Positions 1 through 6,317 of a stretch of 12,739 bases of DNA are shown in pieces. The DNA comes from Elusimicrobia bacterium RIFCSPHIGHO2_02_FULL_57_9. Lineage in GTDB: Bacteria; Elusimicrobiota; Elusimicrobia; UBA1565; UBA9628. The notes under the pieces are model-generated. The model made no database searches. It was not told the DNA's origin and saw nothing but the letters and a program-made list of their open reading frames with translations. Position 1 is the first letter of the stretch. Each line of letters opens with the position of its first letter. The stretch is from assembly GCA_001800015.1 (NCBI GenBank), contig MGUO01000023.1, positions 1 through 12,739 of the forward strand. Reading direction: 5' to 3'. Both the position numbers and the translations under genes were made by a program.

Positions 1-1
1 A

Positions 2-85
2 GGGGAGGACTTGAACCGATCTTAAGAACGCTCAGCCCTTTTATGTTGGGCATGCAAGCATGCCGGGCTGAGCTAAGTCCTCCCC
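2..85. repeat. Large imperfect palindrome (three nested stems), possible structured RNA or palindromic element
   Basis: Three nested inverted repeats are visible: an 11-bp outer stem (2-12 with 75-85), a 9-bp stem (30-38 with 65-73) and a 7-bp stem with a two-base loop (49-55 with 58-64). A 17-base unpaired stretch (13-29) sits on one side only, opposite a single base. On the minus strand it contains two words typical of tRNA genes, TTAGCTCAG (76-68) and GGTTCAAGTCC (17-7), but no cloverleaf can be folded because the T stem and anticodon arm are missing. There is no T-run after the outer stem on the + strand, so it is not a classic terminator in that direction. It lies upstream of the promoter and is therefore probably not part of the operon mRNA. 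It could be a non-coding RNA, a REP-type palindrome or a decayed tRNA-derived element; nothing seen decides between these. Confidence 0.6.
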
Positions 86-116
86 GCGCCAAGATTTTCC
101 GATGGACCCCGCCTGT

Positions 117-146
117 TTGACTTGTCCATCAGTTAATAGATATATT
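117..146 (+). promoter_or_regulatory. Probable sigma70 promoter of the operon
   Basis: A TTGACT -35 box at 117-122 and a TATATT -10 box at 141-146 are separated by 18 bases, within an AT-rich patch in otherwise GC-rich DNA. A start of transcription near 153 would leave a leader of about 40 bases before the first gene at 192. No other convincing promoter is seen before the end of the window, so this one probably drives the histone-like gene, the methyltransferase and the whole nuo set. The rest of 86-191 shows no other clear element. Confidence 0.5.
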
Positions 147-178
147 CAATCGAGGTAAATTTCGGGTTGCTCATCAGC

Positions 179-184
179 GAGGAG
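179..184 (+). promoter_or_regulatory. Ribosome-binding site of the histone-like gene
   Basis: GAGGAG is placed 7 bases before the ATG at 192. It is one of the best Shine-Dalgarno matches in the window and supports both the reality of this short gene and its start. It suggests the histone-like protein is translated more strongly than the following methyltransferase, which has no visible site of its own. Confidence 0.75.
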
Positions 185-191
185 AAAATAA

Positions 192-374
192 ATGGGCGAG
201 ACACTGGTGGTCGTCAGCAAAGTAAAAAAAATGGTGAAGGAGGCGGGTTTTAGGACCGGCGGCGATTATATCGACAGCCTTTCAAGCAGAATTGATTCTA
301 TCGTCAAGGCTTCCATTGAAAAGGTGAAGCTAAACGGTGGAAAGAAAACCTTGGGCGCCGAAGACCTCTCCTAA
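192..374 (+). CDS. Short bacterial histone-fold protein (60 aa)
   Basis: A small basic protein that aligns by eye with the histone fold of archaeal histones and of short bacterial histones such as Bdellovibrio Bd0055. Residues 5-19 (VVVSKVKKMVKEAG region) match the short first helix. Residues about 23-48 match the long central helix with regularly spaced hydrophobics. Residues 50-58 (GKKTLGAED) match the loop-2 motif G-R-K-T-I-x-A-E-D of archaeal histones, with Lys51 in place of the usual Arg and Asp58 as its salt-bridge partner. The protein ends right after this motif, so most of the third helix is lacking, as in the short bacterial type. Lysines at 10, 12, 13 and 17 could contact DNA. The expected role is dimeric DNA binding in the nucleoid. 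The start has a good ribosome-binding site. It is the first gene of the operon, 15 bases before the methyltransferase. The fold is well supported; its cellular role here is not known. Confidence 0.8.
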   Translation: MGETLVVVSKVKKMVKEAGFRTGGDYIDSLSSRIDSIVKASIEKVKLNGGKKTLGAEDLS

Positions 375-389
375 GCCGCCGTCGCATCA

Positions 390-1406
390 ATGCAAACGTT
401 CAGGGATTACATGGAGGCGGCTCTCTATGATCCTGAACGCGGCTATTATATCCGCAGGGTTCCTACCGAAGATTTCTACACGGCCCCTGAACTCCATCCC
501 GTCTTTGCCGCGGTTTTAGCCCGGCAAATCGCCCGGCAGCTTGATTCTCTTAAGGCTGCCGGCGTGGCTGGGCCTTATTCGGTGGTAGAGCTAGGATCCG
601 GATCGGGGATATTAGCCAGGGAGATTCTCAAGCGTTTAAAAGAGGAATCTCCCCCTTGGGCGCAGAGCATCCGCTATATTCTCGTGGACCGCTCCAGAAA
701 CGCGCTGCTTGACAGCATCATCTCCTTGTCGGCTTCCTATGAAAGGGTGATGGGCTGCAGCCGGCTTGAGGATGTGCTTCCCTGCTCCGGGGTTTTCTTT
801 TCCAACGAGCTGCTGGACGCCTTCCCCGTACATCTGCTCGAAAAGCGCGATGGCGGGGTTTACGAGGTCTATGTGGAAGAATCCGGGCGCACCCTCCTTT
901 CCGAGCTTTCTCGCGGAGAGCTTAAGCCTTTTGCCGACGCTATCGGCCCTCGTCTTGAGGAAGGCGAACGTCATGCGGTTAATCTCGAGGCTTTGCGCTG
1001 GCTGCGTACTGTTTCGGAAAAGTTGAAAGAAGGGACTCTCGTCACCATTGATTATGGCAAGCGTTTTTCGGGAGCGCCGAATCCGCCGCGCGCGTTTCAC
1101 AGGCATTCCCGCGACGAGCGGCTGACCGAGGATAAGGGGCTTAAGGACATCACCGCCTCGGTTGATTTCGACGCCATGATCCATGAAGGCAAGCAACTGG
1201 GGTTCCAACTGGAATCCTACGGCACCCTGGCCCGCTTTATGCTCGATGGCGGCATAGCCGAATGGTTTGAGCAGGCGGATAAGCAGGGCGCGATCCCTTC
1301 CTTCAAATCAAGGGCCAAGATGAAAACCCTTATTCACCCGGAAGGGATGGGGGAAGTCTTTAAAGTCCTGATCCAGAGGAAAAAGCATTTGGAGCCGCTG
1401 CCATGA
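390..1406 (+). CDS. midA: SAM-dependent methyltransferase, MidA/NDUFAF7 family (338 aa)
   Basis: Class I SAM-dependent methyltransferase of the MidA (NDUFAF7, COG1565) family. The N-terminus carries the family pattern (FRDYMEAALYDPERGYY, residues 4-20, then DFYTAPELHPVF, 28-39). VELGSGSG at 66-73 is the SAM-binding motif I, SNELLDAFPVH at 138-148 is the family's second signature, and a TIDYG motif and LKDITASVDF follow in the C-terminal half. Mitochondrial NDUFAF7 symmetrically dimethylates one arginine of the complex I subunit NDUFS2 (NuoD) and is needed for assembly. Here the gene lies directly before nuoA, overlapping it by the ATGA at 1403-1406, which suggests the same role on the NuoD encoded downstream. 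Its start shows no ribosome-binding site and lies 15 bases after the histone stop in the same frame, so translation probably depends on coupling. Length is slightly short for the family, but the N-terminal motif is intact. Methyl transfer to NuoD is inferred. Confidence 0.88.
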   Translation: MQTFRDYMEAALYDPERGYYIRRVPTEDFYTAPELHPVFAAVLARQIARQLDSLKAAGVAGPYSVVELGSGSGILAREILKRLKEESPPWAQSIRYILVDRSRNALLDSIISLSASYERVMGCSRLEDVLPCSGVFFSNELLDAFPVHLLEKRDGGVYEVYVEESGRTLLSELSRGELKPFADAIGPRLEEGERHAVNLEALRWLRTVSEKLKEGTLVTIDYGKRFSGAPNPPRAFHRHSRDERLTEDKGLKDITASVDFDAMIHEGKQLGFQLESYGTLARFMLDGGIAEWFEQADKQGAIPSFKSRAKMKTLIHPEGMGEVFKVLIQRKKHLEPLP

Positions 1407-1759
1407 TGAGCGCCTATGCCGTGATCTATATCATCAGCCTGCTCGCCATGGCTTTCGCGGCCGGCGCCTTAATCGCGGCCAAACTTCTGCGCCCGCGCGT
1501 GGAATACGCCCGCAAGCTGAGTACCTATGAATGCGGCATTCCCGCCGTGGGAACCACCGAGGTCAATCTCAACATCCGTTTTTACCTTTTTGCCCTGCTT
1601 TTCGTCATCTTCGACGTTGAAACTTTATTCCTCTATCCCTGGGCCGTGACAGCCCGGGAACTGGGGCCGATCGCCATCGCCGAAATGGGCGTTTTCCTCG
1701 CCATTCTATTTCTGGGGTTGGCCTACGCCTGGGCCAAGGGCGCCCTGGTCTGGGAATAA
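1403..1759 (+). CDS. nuoA: Complex I subunit A (NuoA, ND3 homologue)
   Basis: Small membrane subunit of complex I, 118 residues, with three hydrophobic segments (about 5-27, 60-80 and 90-112). The loop after the first segment carries YECGI (42-46); its Cys44 corresponds to the switch-loop cysteine of mitochondrial ND3, close to the quinone entry. FDVE at 70-73 gives the conserved acidic pair Asp71 and Glu73 in the second membrane helix, part of the chain linking quinone reduction to proton pumping. The ATG overlaps the methyltransferase stop, with GGAG 8 bases upstream; a second ATG follows immediately, so the start is uncertain by one residue. nuoB begins one base after the stop. Confidence 0.95.
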   Translation: MMSAYAVIYIISLLAMAFAAGALIAAKLLRPRVEYARKLSTYECGIPAVGTTEVNLNIRFYLFALLFVIFDVETLFLYPWAVTARELGPIAIAEMGVFLAILFLGLAYAWAKGALVWE

Positions 1760-1760
1760 T

Positions 1761-2333
1761 ATGGGAATTATCATCGAGAAACTGCCCGGCATCACCAAAG
1801 GCTTGCCGGGAGGCGGGCTGATGCTGACCACCGCGGATTATTTCGTGGATTTAGGGCGCAAATACTCGCTTTGGCCCATGACTTTCGGCCTGGCCTGCTG
1901 CGCCATCGAGATGATGGCATCCTACGCTTCGAGATTCGACTTTGACCGGATGGGCGTCATCCCCCGGGCCAGCCCACGCCAAGCCGATGTCATGATCGTG
2001 GCCGGCACCGTGGTCAAAAAAATGGCTGAGCCGATACTGGAAATTTATCATCAGATGCCGGAGCCGCGCTTCGTTATTTCCATGGGCAGTTGCGCCAATT
2101 GCGGAGGACCTTATTACGATTCCTATTCAGTACTAAAGGGGGTCGACCGCATCGTTCCCGTGGACGTCTATATCGCGGGCTGCCCGCCTCGTCCCGAGGC
2201 CCTGCAATTCGCCGTGATCAAGCTCCAGGAAAAAATCGCCAAGATGAAACTGGCCGAGGGAGCCGGGGCTTCCCCTCAGCAGGAGAAAGGCAGCCGGGAT
2301 ATTAATGCCCCGCAGGAGCCCGCGCAGGCATGA
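1761..2333 (+). CDS. nuoB: Complex I subunit B (NuoB, PSST homologue), N2 cluster carrier
   Basis: Connecting-arm subunit that holds the terminal [4Fe-4S] cluster N2, which passes electrons to quinone. All ligands are present: the tandem Cys46-Cys47 in FGLACCAIE, Cys111 in GSCANCGG and Cys141 in GCPPRPEAL. The segment GVIPRASPRQADVMIVAGT around 65-83 is the conserved quinone-site loop of the family. Residues from about 165 to 190 form a polar tail rich in Ala, Gln, Glu and Pro beyond the usual conserved core; it has no recognisable motif. The gene starts one base after nuoA and overlaps nuoC by ATGA at 2330-2333, so translation is likely coupled. Confidence 0.97.
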   Translation: MGIIIEKLPGITKGLPGGGLMLTTADYFVDLGRKYSLWPMTFGLACCAIEMMASYASRFDFDRMGVIPRASPRQADVMIVAGTVVKKMAEPILEIYHQMPEPRFVISMGSCANCGGPYYDSYSVLKGVDRIVPVDVYIAGCPPRPEALQFAVIKLQEKIAKMKLAEGAGASPQQEKGSRDINAPQEPAQA

Positions 2334-2902
2334 CGCAAGAAGAACTCCTCTCCCGGCTGTCCGCTCAGCTTCCCCAGCTTGAGAAGTCGGCCGTCGGGGT
2401 CAAGGATTACGTTACCATGCGCCTTAAATCCGCTTCGGATCTGCCTGTCGTGGCCGAAATTCTCAAAAACGAGCTGGGCTTCGATTATTTTGAAATAGTC
2501 AGCGCCACGGATTGGCTGGGGCCGGTAAAGCCCGAGGGTTATATCCGCAATCCCAACCCTAATGTTTTTTTGCCGGAAGGAGCTACGCCTCAAAACATGC
2601 CGGGGGCTACCCCCGGAGTTCATTATCGTCCCGTTTTCGAGCTGCTCTGGGTTTTGGCGAACATCAAGGAAAAAATCCGCGTTTTCCTGCGCCTGGAAAT
2701 CCCTCGGGACAACGCCGAAGCGCCGAGCTTGACCGGCCTTTTTAAGGCCGCGGACTGGCAGGAGCGCGAAGTTTTCGATTTGATGGGCATTCGCTTTGCA
2801 GGCCATCCCAACCTGATCAAGATTCTGACTCCCGATTTTACCGTGGGCCACCCGCTGCGCAAGGATTACGTTCACGTGAAGGATAAATATGACGAGGACT
2901 AG
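2330..2902 (+). CDS. nuoC: Complex I subunit C (NuoC, 30-kDa homologue) with a loop insertion
   Basis: Connecting-arm subunit without cofactors that packs against NuoB, NuoD and NuoI. The family signature is clear: DWQEREVFDLMGIRFAGHP at 142-160 followed by LIKILTPDF and HPLRKDY. After SATDWLG (58-64) there is a stretch of about 35 residues, rich in Pro, Asn and Gly (about 65-100), before the chain resumes with the strand FELLWVLANI. Most NuoC proteins have only a short link at this point, so this is probably a surface loop insertion. NuoC and NuoD are separate genes here, not fused as in E. coli. AGGAG lies 11 bases before the start, which overlaps nuoB; the 3' end overlaps nuoD by 14 bases. 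Confidence 0.95.
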   Translation: MTQEELLSRLSAQLPQLEKSAVGVKDYVTMRLKSASDLPVVAEILKNELGFDYFEIVSATDWLGPVKPEGYIRNPNPNVFLPEGATPQNMPGATPGVHYRPVFELLWVLANIKEKIRVFLRLEIPRDNAEAPSLTGLFKAADWQEREVFDLMGIRFAGHPNLIKILTPDFTVGHPLRKDYVHVKDKYDED

Positions 2903-4013
2903 CCCCTTGGCGGGGGTTAAAACCGACACTCTTTTCGTCAATCTGGGCCCGCAGCATCCTTCCACCCATGGCGTGCTGCGCGTAGGCTTGACCATCGATG
3001 GCGAGGTGATCACCAAGGCGGTTCCGGATATAGGCTATCTGCACCGGGGCACCTCTAAGTTGGCCGAGGTGCGGGGCTATCATCATTGCGTGGTTTTAAC
3101 CGATCGCTGGGATTATGTTTCGGCCATGCCCAACAATCTGGTCTTCTGCCTGGCCGCCGAAAAATTAATGGGCCTTAAAATTCCGCCGCGCGCCAAAGCC
3201 CTGCGCGTGCTTATGTGCGAGCTTAACCGCATCGCCAGCCACCTGCTTTTTTTCGGGACCTACGGCATCGACCTCGGGGCTTTCACACCGTTTTTGTACG
3301 CCTTCCGCGAGCGGGAAATGGTGCTGGATTTGTTTGAAATGTGCTGCGGCGCCCGGCTGACCTACAACTACATTCGTCTCGGCGGCGTCATGGTCGACGT
3401 GGGCGATAACTGGATCGCCAAGACCAAGGAATTCATCGAGTATTTCAAGCCGCGTCTGGATGAATACGACACCCTGCTGACCTATAACCCGATTTTTATG
3501 GTCCGCACCCGGGAAGTGGGGAAAATTGCGGCGGAGGTGGCTGTGAATTGGGGCCTTTCCGGGCCTAATCTGCGCGGCTCAGGCGTCAACTACGATGTGC
3601 GCAAGGCCGATCCCTATTGCGGCTACGAGCAATACGATTTTGAAGTGCCCCTGGGCAAATCCGGCTCCTGTTGGGACCGCTACTTTTGCCGGGTCTCGGA
3701 AATGCGCCAATCCGTGCGTCTTTGCGAGCAGGTCCTGGCCACGCTTCCCCCCGGCGAGTTCATGGCCATGGGCGTAGCCAAGGTCCCCAAACCCGCTGCC
3801 GGCGAGGCTTACGCCCACGTGGAGGGAGCCCGCGGCGACCTTGGCATTTATCTGGTCTCGGACGGCCAGGCCAGCCCTTATCGCATGCATGTGCGCGCGC
3901 CTTCCTTCATAAACCTAGCCATCTTGCAGGAAATGCTGGTTGGCAACAAGGTGTCGGATGTCATCGCCATCCTGGGCTCCATTGATATCGTGCTGGGGGA
4001 GGTGGATAGATGA
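2889..4013 (+). CDS. nuoD: Complex I subunit D (NuoD, 49-kDa homologue), quinone-site subunit
   Basis: Forms the quinone pocket together with NuoB. GPQHPSTHG at 20-28 holds His27 and DYVS holds Tyr76, equivalent to the quinone-binding His and Tyr of the mitochondrial 49-kDa subunit. LHRGT at 51-55 holds Arg53, which by spacing from His27 equals the arginine dimethylated by NDUFAF7 (bovine Arg85). The C-terminus (GSIDIVLGEVDR) is the standard end, so the gene is complete. At 374 residues it is shorter than the usual 390-420. The shortfall lies between LPPG (286-289) and AAGE (303-306), where well-studied homologues carry a longer segment with a helix containing MEALIHHFK. The ATG at 2889 follows GAAGGA with 5 bases spacing and overlaps nuoC by 14 bases, while nuoH starts within its stop codon. 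There is no room for nuoE, F or G before nuoH. Confidence 0.97.
   Translation: MTRTSPLAGVKTDTLFVNLGPQHPSTHGVLRVGLTIDGEVITKAVPDIGYLHRGTSKLAEVRGYHHCVVLTDRWDYVSAMPNNLVFCLAAEKLMGLKIPPRAKALRVLMCELNRIASHLLFFGTYGIDLGAFTPFLYAFREREMVLDLFEMCCGARLTYNYIRLGGVMVDVGDNWIAKTKEFIEYFKPRLDEYDTLLTYNPIFMVRTREVGKIAAEVAVNWGLSGPNLRGSGVNYDVRKADPYCGYEQYDFEVPLGKSGSCWDRYFCRVSEMRQSVRLCEQVLATLPPGEFMAMGVAKVPKPAAGEAYAHVEGARGDLGIYLVSDGQASPYRMHVRAPSFINLAILQEMLVGNKVSDVIAILGSIDIVLGEVDR
3997..4002 (+). promoter_or_regulatory. Ribosome-binding site supporting the long NuoH start
   Basis: GGGAGG lies inside the last codons of nuoD, 7 bases before the ATG at 4010. This strong site, with the ATGA overlap, favours translation from 4010, so the unusual N-terminal extension of NuoH is probably real rather than an over-called start. 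Confidence 0.7.
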
Positions 4014-5299
4014 CAGCGAGCGGCAGCGGGCAGGCTCCACCCCCGAAGAAGGTCATCCCCGATCCAGTTTTCAACGAAAAAAACGGCCGCCTCCTTAAGG
4101 ATACCCGCTATTGGCCGACTGAAGTCTGGGCCAACCCTTGGGCAAGCCCGGCTTATCGCCGCGGCGCGATGTTGTTGATCGGGATTATTGGAGCAATATT
4201 TGCTACGGGTTGGATGATAGGCGAGCTGGCTCCTTTAGGCGATACCCTTTATCAGCTGATTGCCTCCGTCGCCTCAGCCGGGGGGCTGCCGCAGACCGCG
4301 ACGGAAGCGACATGGATCATGATCAAGGCGCTCATCATTTTGCATGTGGTGCTCATTAACGGACTCTGGGCCGTTTGGTGGGAACGGAAAATCTCGGCAC
4401 ATATCCAATCTCGGGTCGGCCCAACCTATGCGGGAGGCTTTCACGGCTGGGCGCAGACCATTTTAGACGGCATCAAGCTGCTCCTTAAAGAAGACATTAC
4501 GCCCGCCGTGGCCGATAAATGGGTGCATGCCTTAGCGCCCGCCATCGTGGTTGTTCCGGTTATCATCGCCTTCGCTCCGGTCTCATTCGGCTCCCAGCTT
4601 GCCGCAGCCGACATCGATGTCGGCGTGCTCTATATTTTTGCCTTCGCGGGCATCTCGGTTATCGGAGTGGTCATGGGCGGCTGGGCCTCGGGCAATAAAT
4701 ACTCGCTTTTAGGGGGCCTGCGCGCCACGGCTCAATTGGTGAGCTACGAGTTGCCGCGCGGCTTCTCGGTCGTGCCCGTGATCATGTTTTCGGGCTCGCT
4801 TGATCTCTCGGTCATCGCTCACGCGCAGGCCGGATATTGGCTGGGCTTTATCCCCAAGTGGTTTATCTTTTATCCGCTGGTCGGGCAATTGGCTTTTATC
4901 ATTTTTCTGATCGCCTCCGTGGCCGAGACCAACCGCACGCCCTTCGACATCCCCGAAGCCGAATCCGAGCTGGTCAGCGGCTTTCATACCGAATATTCGG
5001 GCATGAAATGGTCCATGTTTTTTCTGACTGAATACGGTTACGTGCTCCTGGCTTGTTTCTTGCTGGCCACCTTTTTCTTGGGAGGGGGGGCGGCTCCCCT
5101 GCCGGGCTTGGAGATTATTCCCAGTTGGATATGGATGCTGGGCAAGGCCATGGCCATGATGTTTGTTTTCCTCTGGGTGCGCTGGACCTTCCCGCGCTTC
5201 CGGGCCGATCAGCTGATGGATTTTAACTGGAAATTCCTGCTGCCCTGGTCTTTCGCGAATATCGCATTCGCCGCAGCTGCGCTTCTTTATCTTTCATGA
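4010..5299 (+). CDS. nuoH: Complex I subunit H (NuoH, ND1 homologue) with an extended N-terminus
   Basis: Membrane subunit that joins the two arms and lines the quinone channel. Conserved marks are WWERKISAHIQSRVGP at 123-138, DGIKLLLKEDITP (153-165), AETNRTPFDIPEAESELV (305-322), HTEYSGMKW and RWTFPRFRADQLM (391-403). The family's invariant ERK normally sits about 36 residues from the N-terminus but lies at 125-127 here, and total length is 429 against roughly 325-365 in E. coli and Thermus. The extra stretch has a polar, proline-containing head (1-50), a clear hydrophobic segment at 53-72 that could be an extra membrane helix, and a mixed segment at 73-100 before the usual first helix (102-122). 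A strong ribosome-binding site supports the long start. It overlaps nuoD and nuoI by ATGA at each end. The function of the extension is unknown. Confidence 0.96.
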   Translation: MTASGSGQAPPPKKVIPDPVFNEKNGRLLKDTRYWPTEVWANPWASPAYRRGAMLLIGIIGAIFATGWMIGELAPLGDTLYQLIASVASAGGLPQTATEATWIMIKALIILHVVLINGLWAVWWERKISAHIQSRVGPTYAGGFHGWAQTILDGIKLLLKEDITPAVADKWVHALAPAIVVVPVIIAFAPVSFGSQLAAADIDVGVLYIFAFAGISVIGVVMGGWASGNKYSLLGGLRATAQLVSYELPRGFSVVPVIMFSGSLDLSVIAHAQAGYWLGFIPKWFIFYPLVGQLAFIIFLIASVAETNRTPFDIPEAESELVSGFHTEYSGMKWSMFFLTEYGYVLLACFLLATFFLGGGAAPLPGLEIIPSWIWMLGKAMAMMFVFLWVRWTFPRFRADQLMDFNWKFLLPWSFANIAFAAAALLYLS

Positions 5300-5808
5300 T
5301 CGCCTATTTTAGGACTGTATTCACCGCCGCCTGGGCCCTCCTCCAGGGAATGGCCATCACTTTGAAGTACTTGTTTAAGCCCTCCATCACCATCCATTAT
5401 CCCACGGAAAAACTGGTGCCTTACGAGAAATTCCGCGGGGCGCTTCTTTTCGATGCGGAAACCTGCATCTCCTGCAACCTTTGCGTGAAGGCCTGCCCTT
5501 CGGCCTGCATCCAGCTTGAGAACGCGACGAATCCCCAAACCAAGAAAAAGATCGCCAAGGTGGATTGGTACAGCATCGACTTCGGCAAATGCAATTTCTG
5601 CCGCCTCTGCGAGGAGGTCTGCCCCACCAAGCCCAAGGCCGTCTGGCATTCGCTTGATTACGAGGTGGTATTCTACACCCGCGATGAGATGGTCCGCTGC
5701 TGGAAGGCGGGGATCAATTATATCGGCAAATACTGGAATCGCAAGGAAAAGATTTTCAAGGATCCCGAAGGACAAATTTCCATTCAAGAGGTGCACTCCC
5801 GAAGATGA
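5296..5808 (+). CDS. nuoI: Complex I subunit I (NuoI, TYKY homologue), two [4Fe-4S] clusters
   Basis: Ferredoxin-like connecting-arm subunit of 170 residues that carries clusters N6a and N6b and passes electrons to N2 in NuoB. Both CxxCxxCxxxC motifs are complete: Cys57, 60, 63 and 67, and Cys99, 102, 105 and 109. The N-terminal amphipathic part (about 1-30, with ALLQGMAITLKYLFKPS) is the membrane-surface helix of the family. In an 11-subunit complex without NuoG, this is the outermost conserved Fe-S protein, so it is the likely entry point for electrons from the unknown donor. It has no visible ribosome-binding site, but its ATG overlaps the nuoH stop, which points to coupling; the next gene also overlaps by ATGA. 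Confidence 0.96.
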   Translation: MIAYFRTVFTAAWALLQGMAITLKYLFKPSITIHYPTEKLVPYEKFRGALLFDAETCISCNLCVKACPSACIQLENATNPQTKKKIAKVDWYSIDFGKCNFCRLCEEVCPTKPKAVWHSLDYEVVFYTRDEMVRCWKAGINYIGKYWNRKEKIFKDPEGQISIQEVHSRR

Positions 5809-6317
5809 CTCTGGCGAGCTTCGCGTTTTATTCCATGGCGGGCCTGGCGTTGATCTCGGCGCTCTTGGTCGTGACCCTGCGCAACACCGTGCATTCGGCG
5901 CTGTTTCTCGGCCTGAGCTTGGCCGCGGTGGCCGGGTTATACGCCGCGCTGGGGGCTGATTTCCTTTTTGCCGGCCAAATTCTGGTTTATGTAGGCGGCA
6001 TCGCCGTTCTAATCATGTTCGTGGTCATGCTCTTGGGCCGCGCCTCCGACCTGCACCTGCGCCAGGTCAACAATCAATGGCTGGCGGGACTCTTGGTCTG
6101 CGCGGTTTCCCTGACCGGGCTCTGGCGCATCATCAAGGTCTTCTCTAATGTCCTGGCGAAGGCGGCTCCCGTTCCCACCACGCGTCCGCTGGGAATTTTC
6201 ATGATGAGGGATTACGCGCTTCCCTTTGAAATTATCTCCCTGGTCTTAACCGCCGCCTTGTTGGGCGCCGTCTTCTTTTCCTGCGCTGAGAGAGACAACC
6301 CGGGAGCGCCGCAATGA
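5805..6317 (+). CDS. nuoJ: Complex I subunit J (NuoJ, ND6 homologue)
   Basis: Membrane subunit with five hydrophobic segments in 170 residues. The glycine-rich third helix (GQILVYVGGIAVLIMFVVML, 57-76) is the family hallmark; in structures it can form a pi-bulge near the start of the proton-pumping axis. The last segment (PFEIISLVLTAALLGAVFF) matches the usual C-terminal helix. It overlaps nuoI at 5805-5808 and nuoK at 6314-6317, both by ATGA. A GAGGTG about 11 bases upstream is a weak ribosome-binding site. Confidence 0.94.
   Translation: MTLASFAFYSMAGLALISALLVVTLRNTVHSALFLGLSLAAVAGLYAALGADFLFAGQILVYVGGIAVLIMFVVMLLGRASDLHLRQVNNQWLAGLLVCAVSLTGLWRIIKVFSNVLAKAAPVPTTRPLGIFMMRDYALPFEIISLVLTAALLGAVFFSCAERDNPGAPQ

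Noticed and set aside
1..85. A true tRNA gene on the minus strand
   Set aside because: The TTAGCTCAG and GGTTCAAGTCC words are there, but the T stem pairs over only 2 bp, no anticodon arm of normal size fits, and the outer stem is 11 bp rather than 7.
337..519. Alternative 60-codon + strand frame across the histone-midA junction
   Set aside because: It overlaps both better-supported genes in another frame and has no ribosome-binding site or recognisable fold.
636..1208. Minus-strand open frame of 190 codons in the methyltransferase
   Set aside because: It is a shadow of the midA frame, without motif, ribosome-binding site or operon context.
2276..3016. Long minus-strand open frame of 246 codons
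   Set aside because: It lies antisense to nuoC and nuoD, both of which have clear family motifs; it has no recognisable protein features and reflects GC-rich codon bias.
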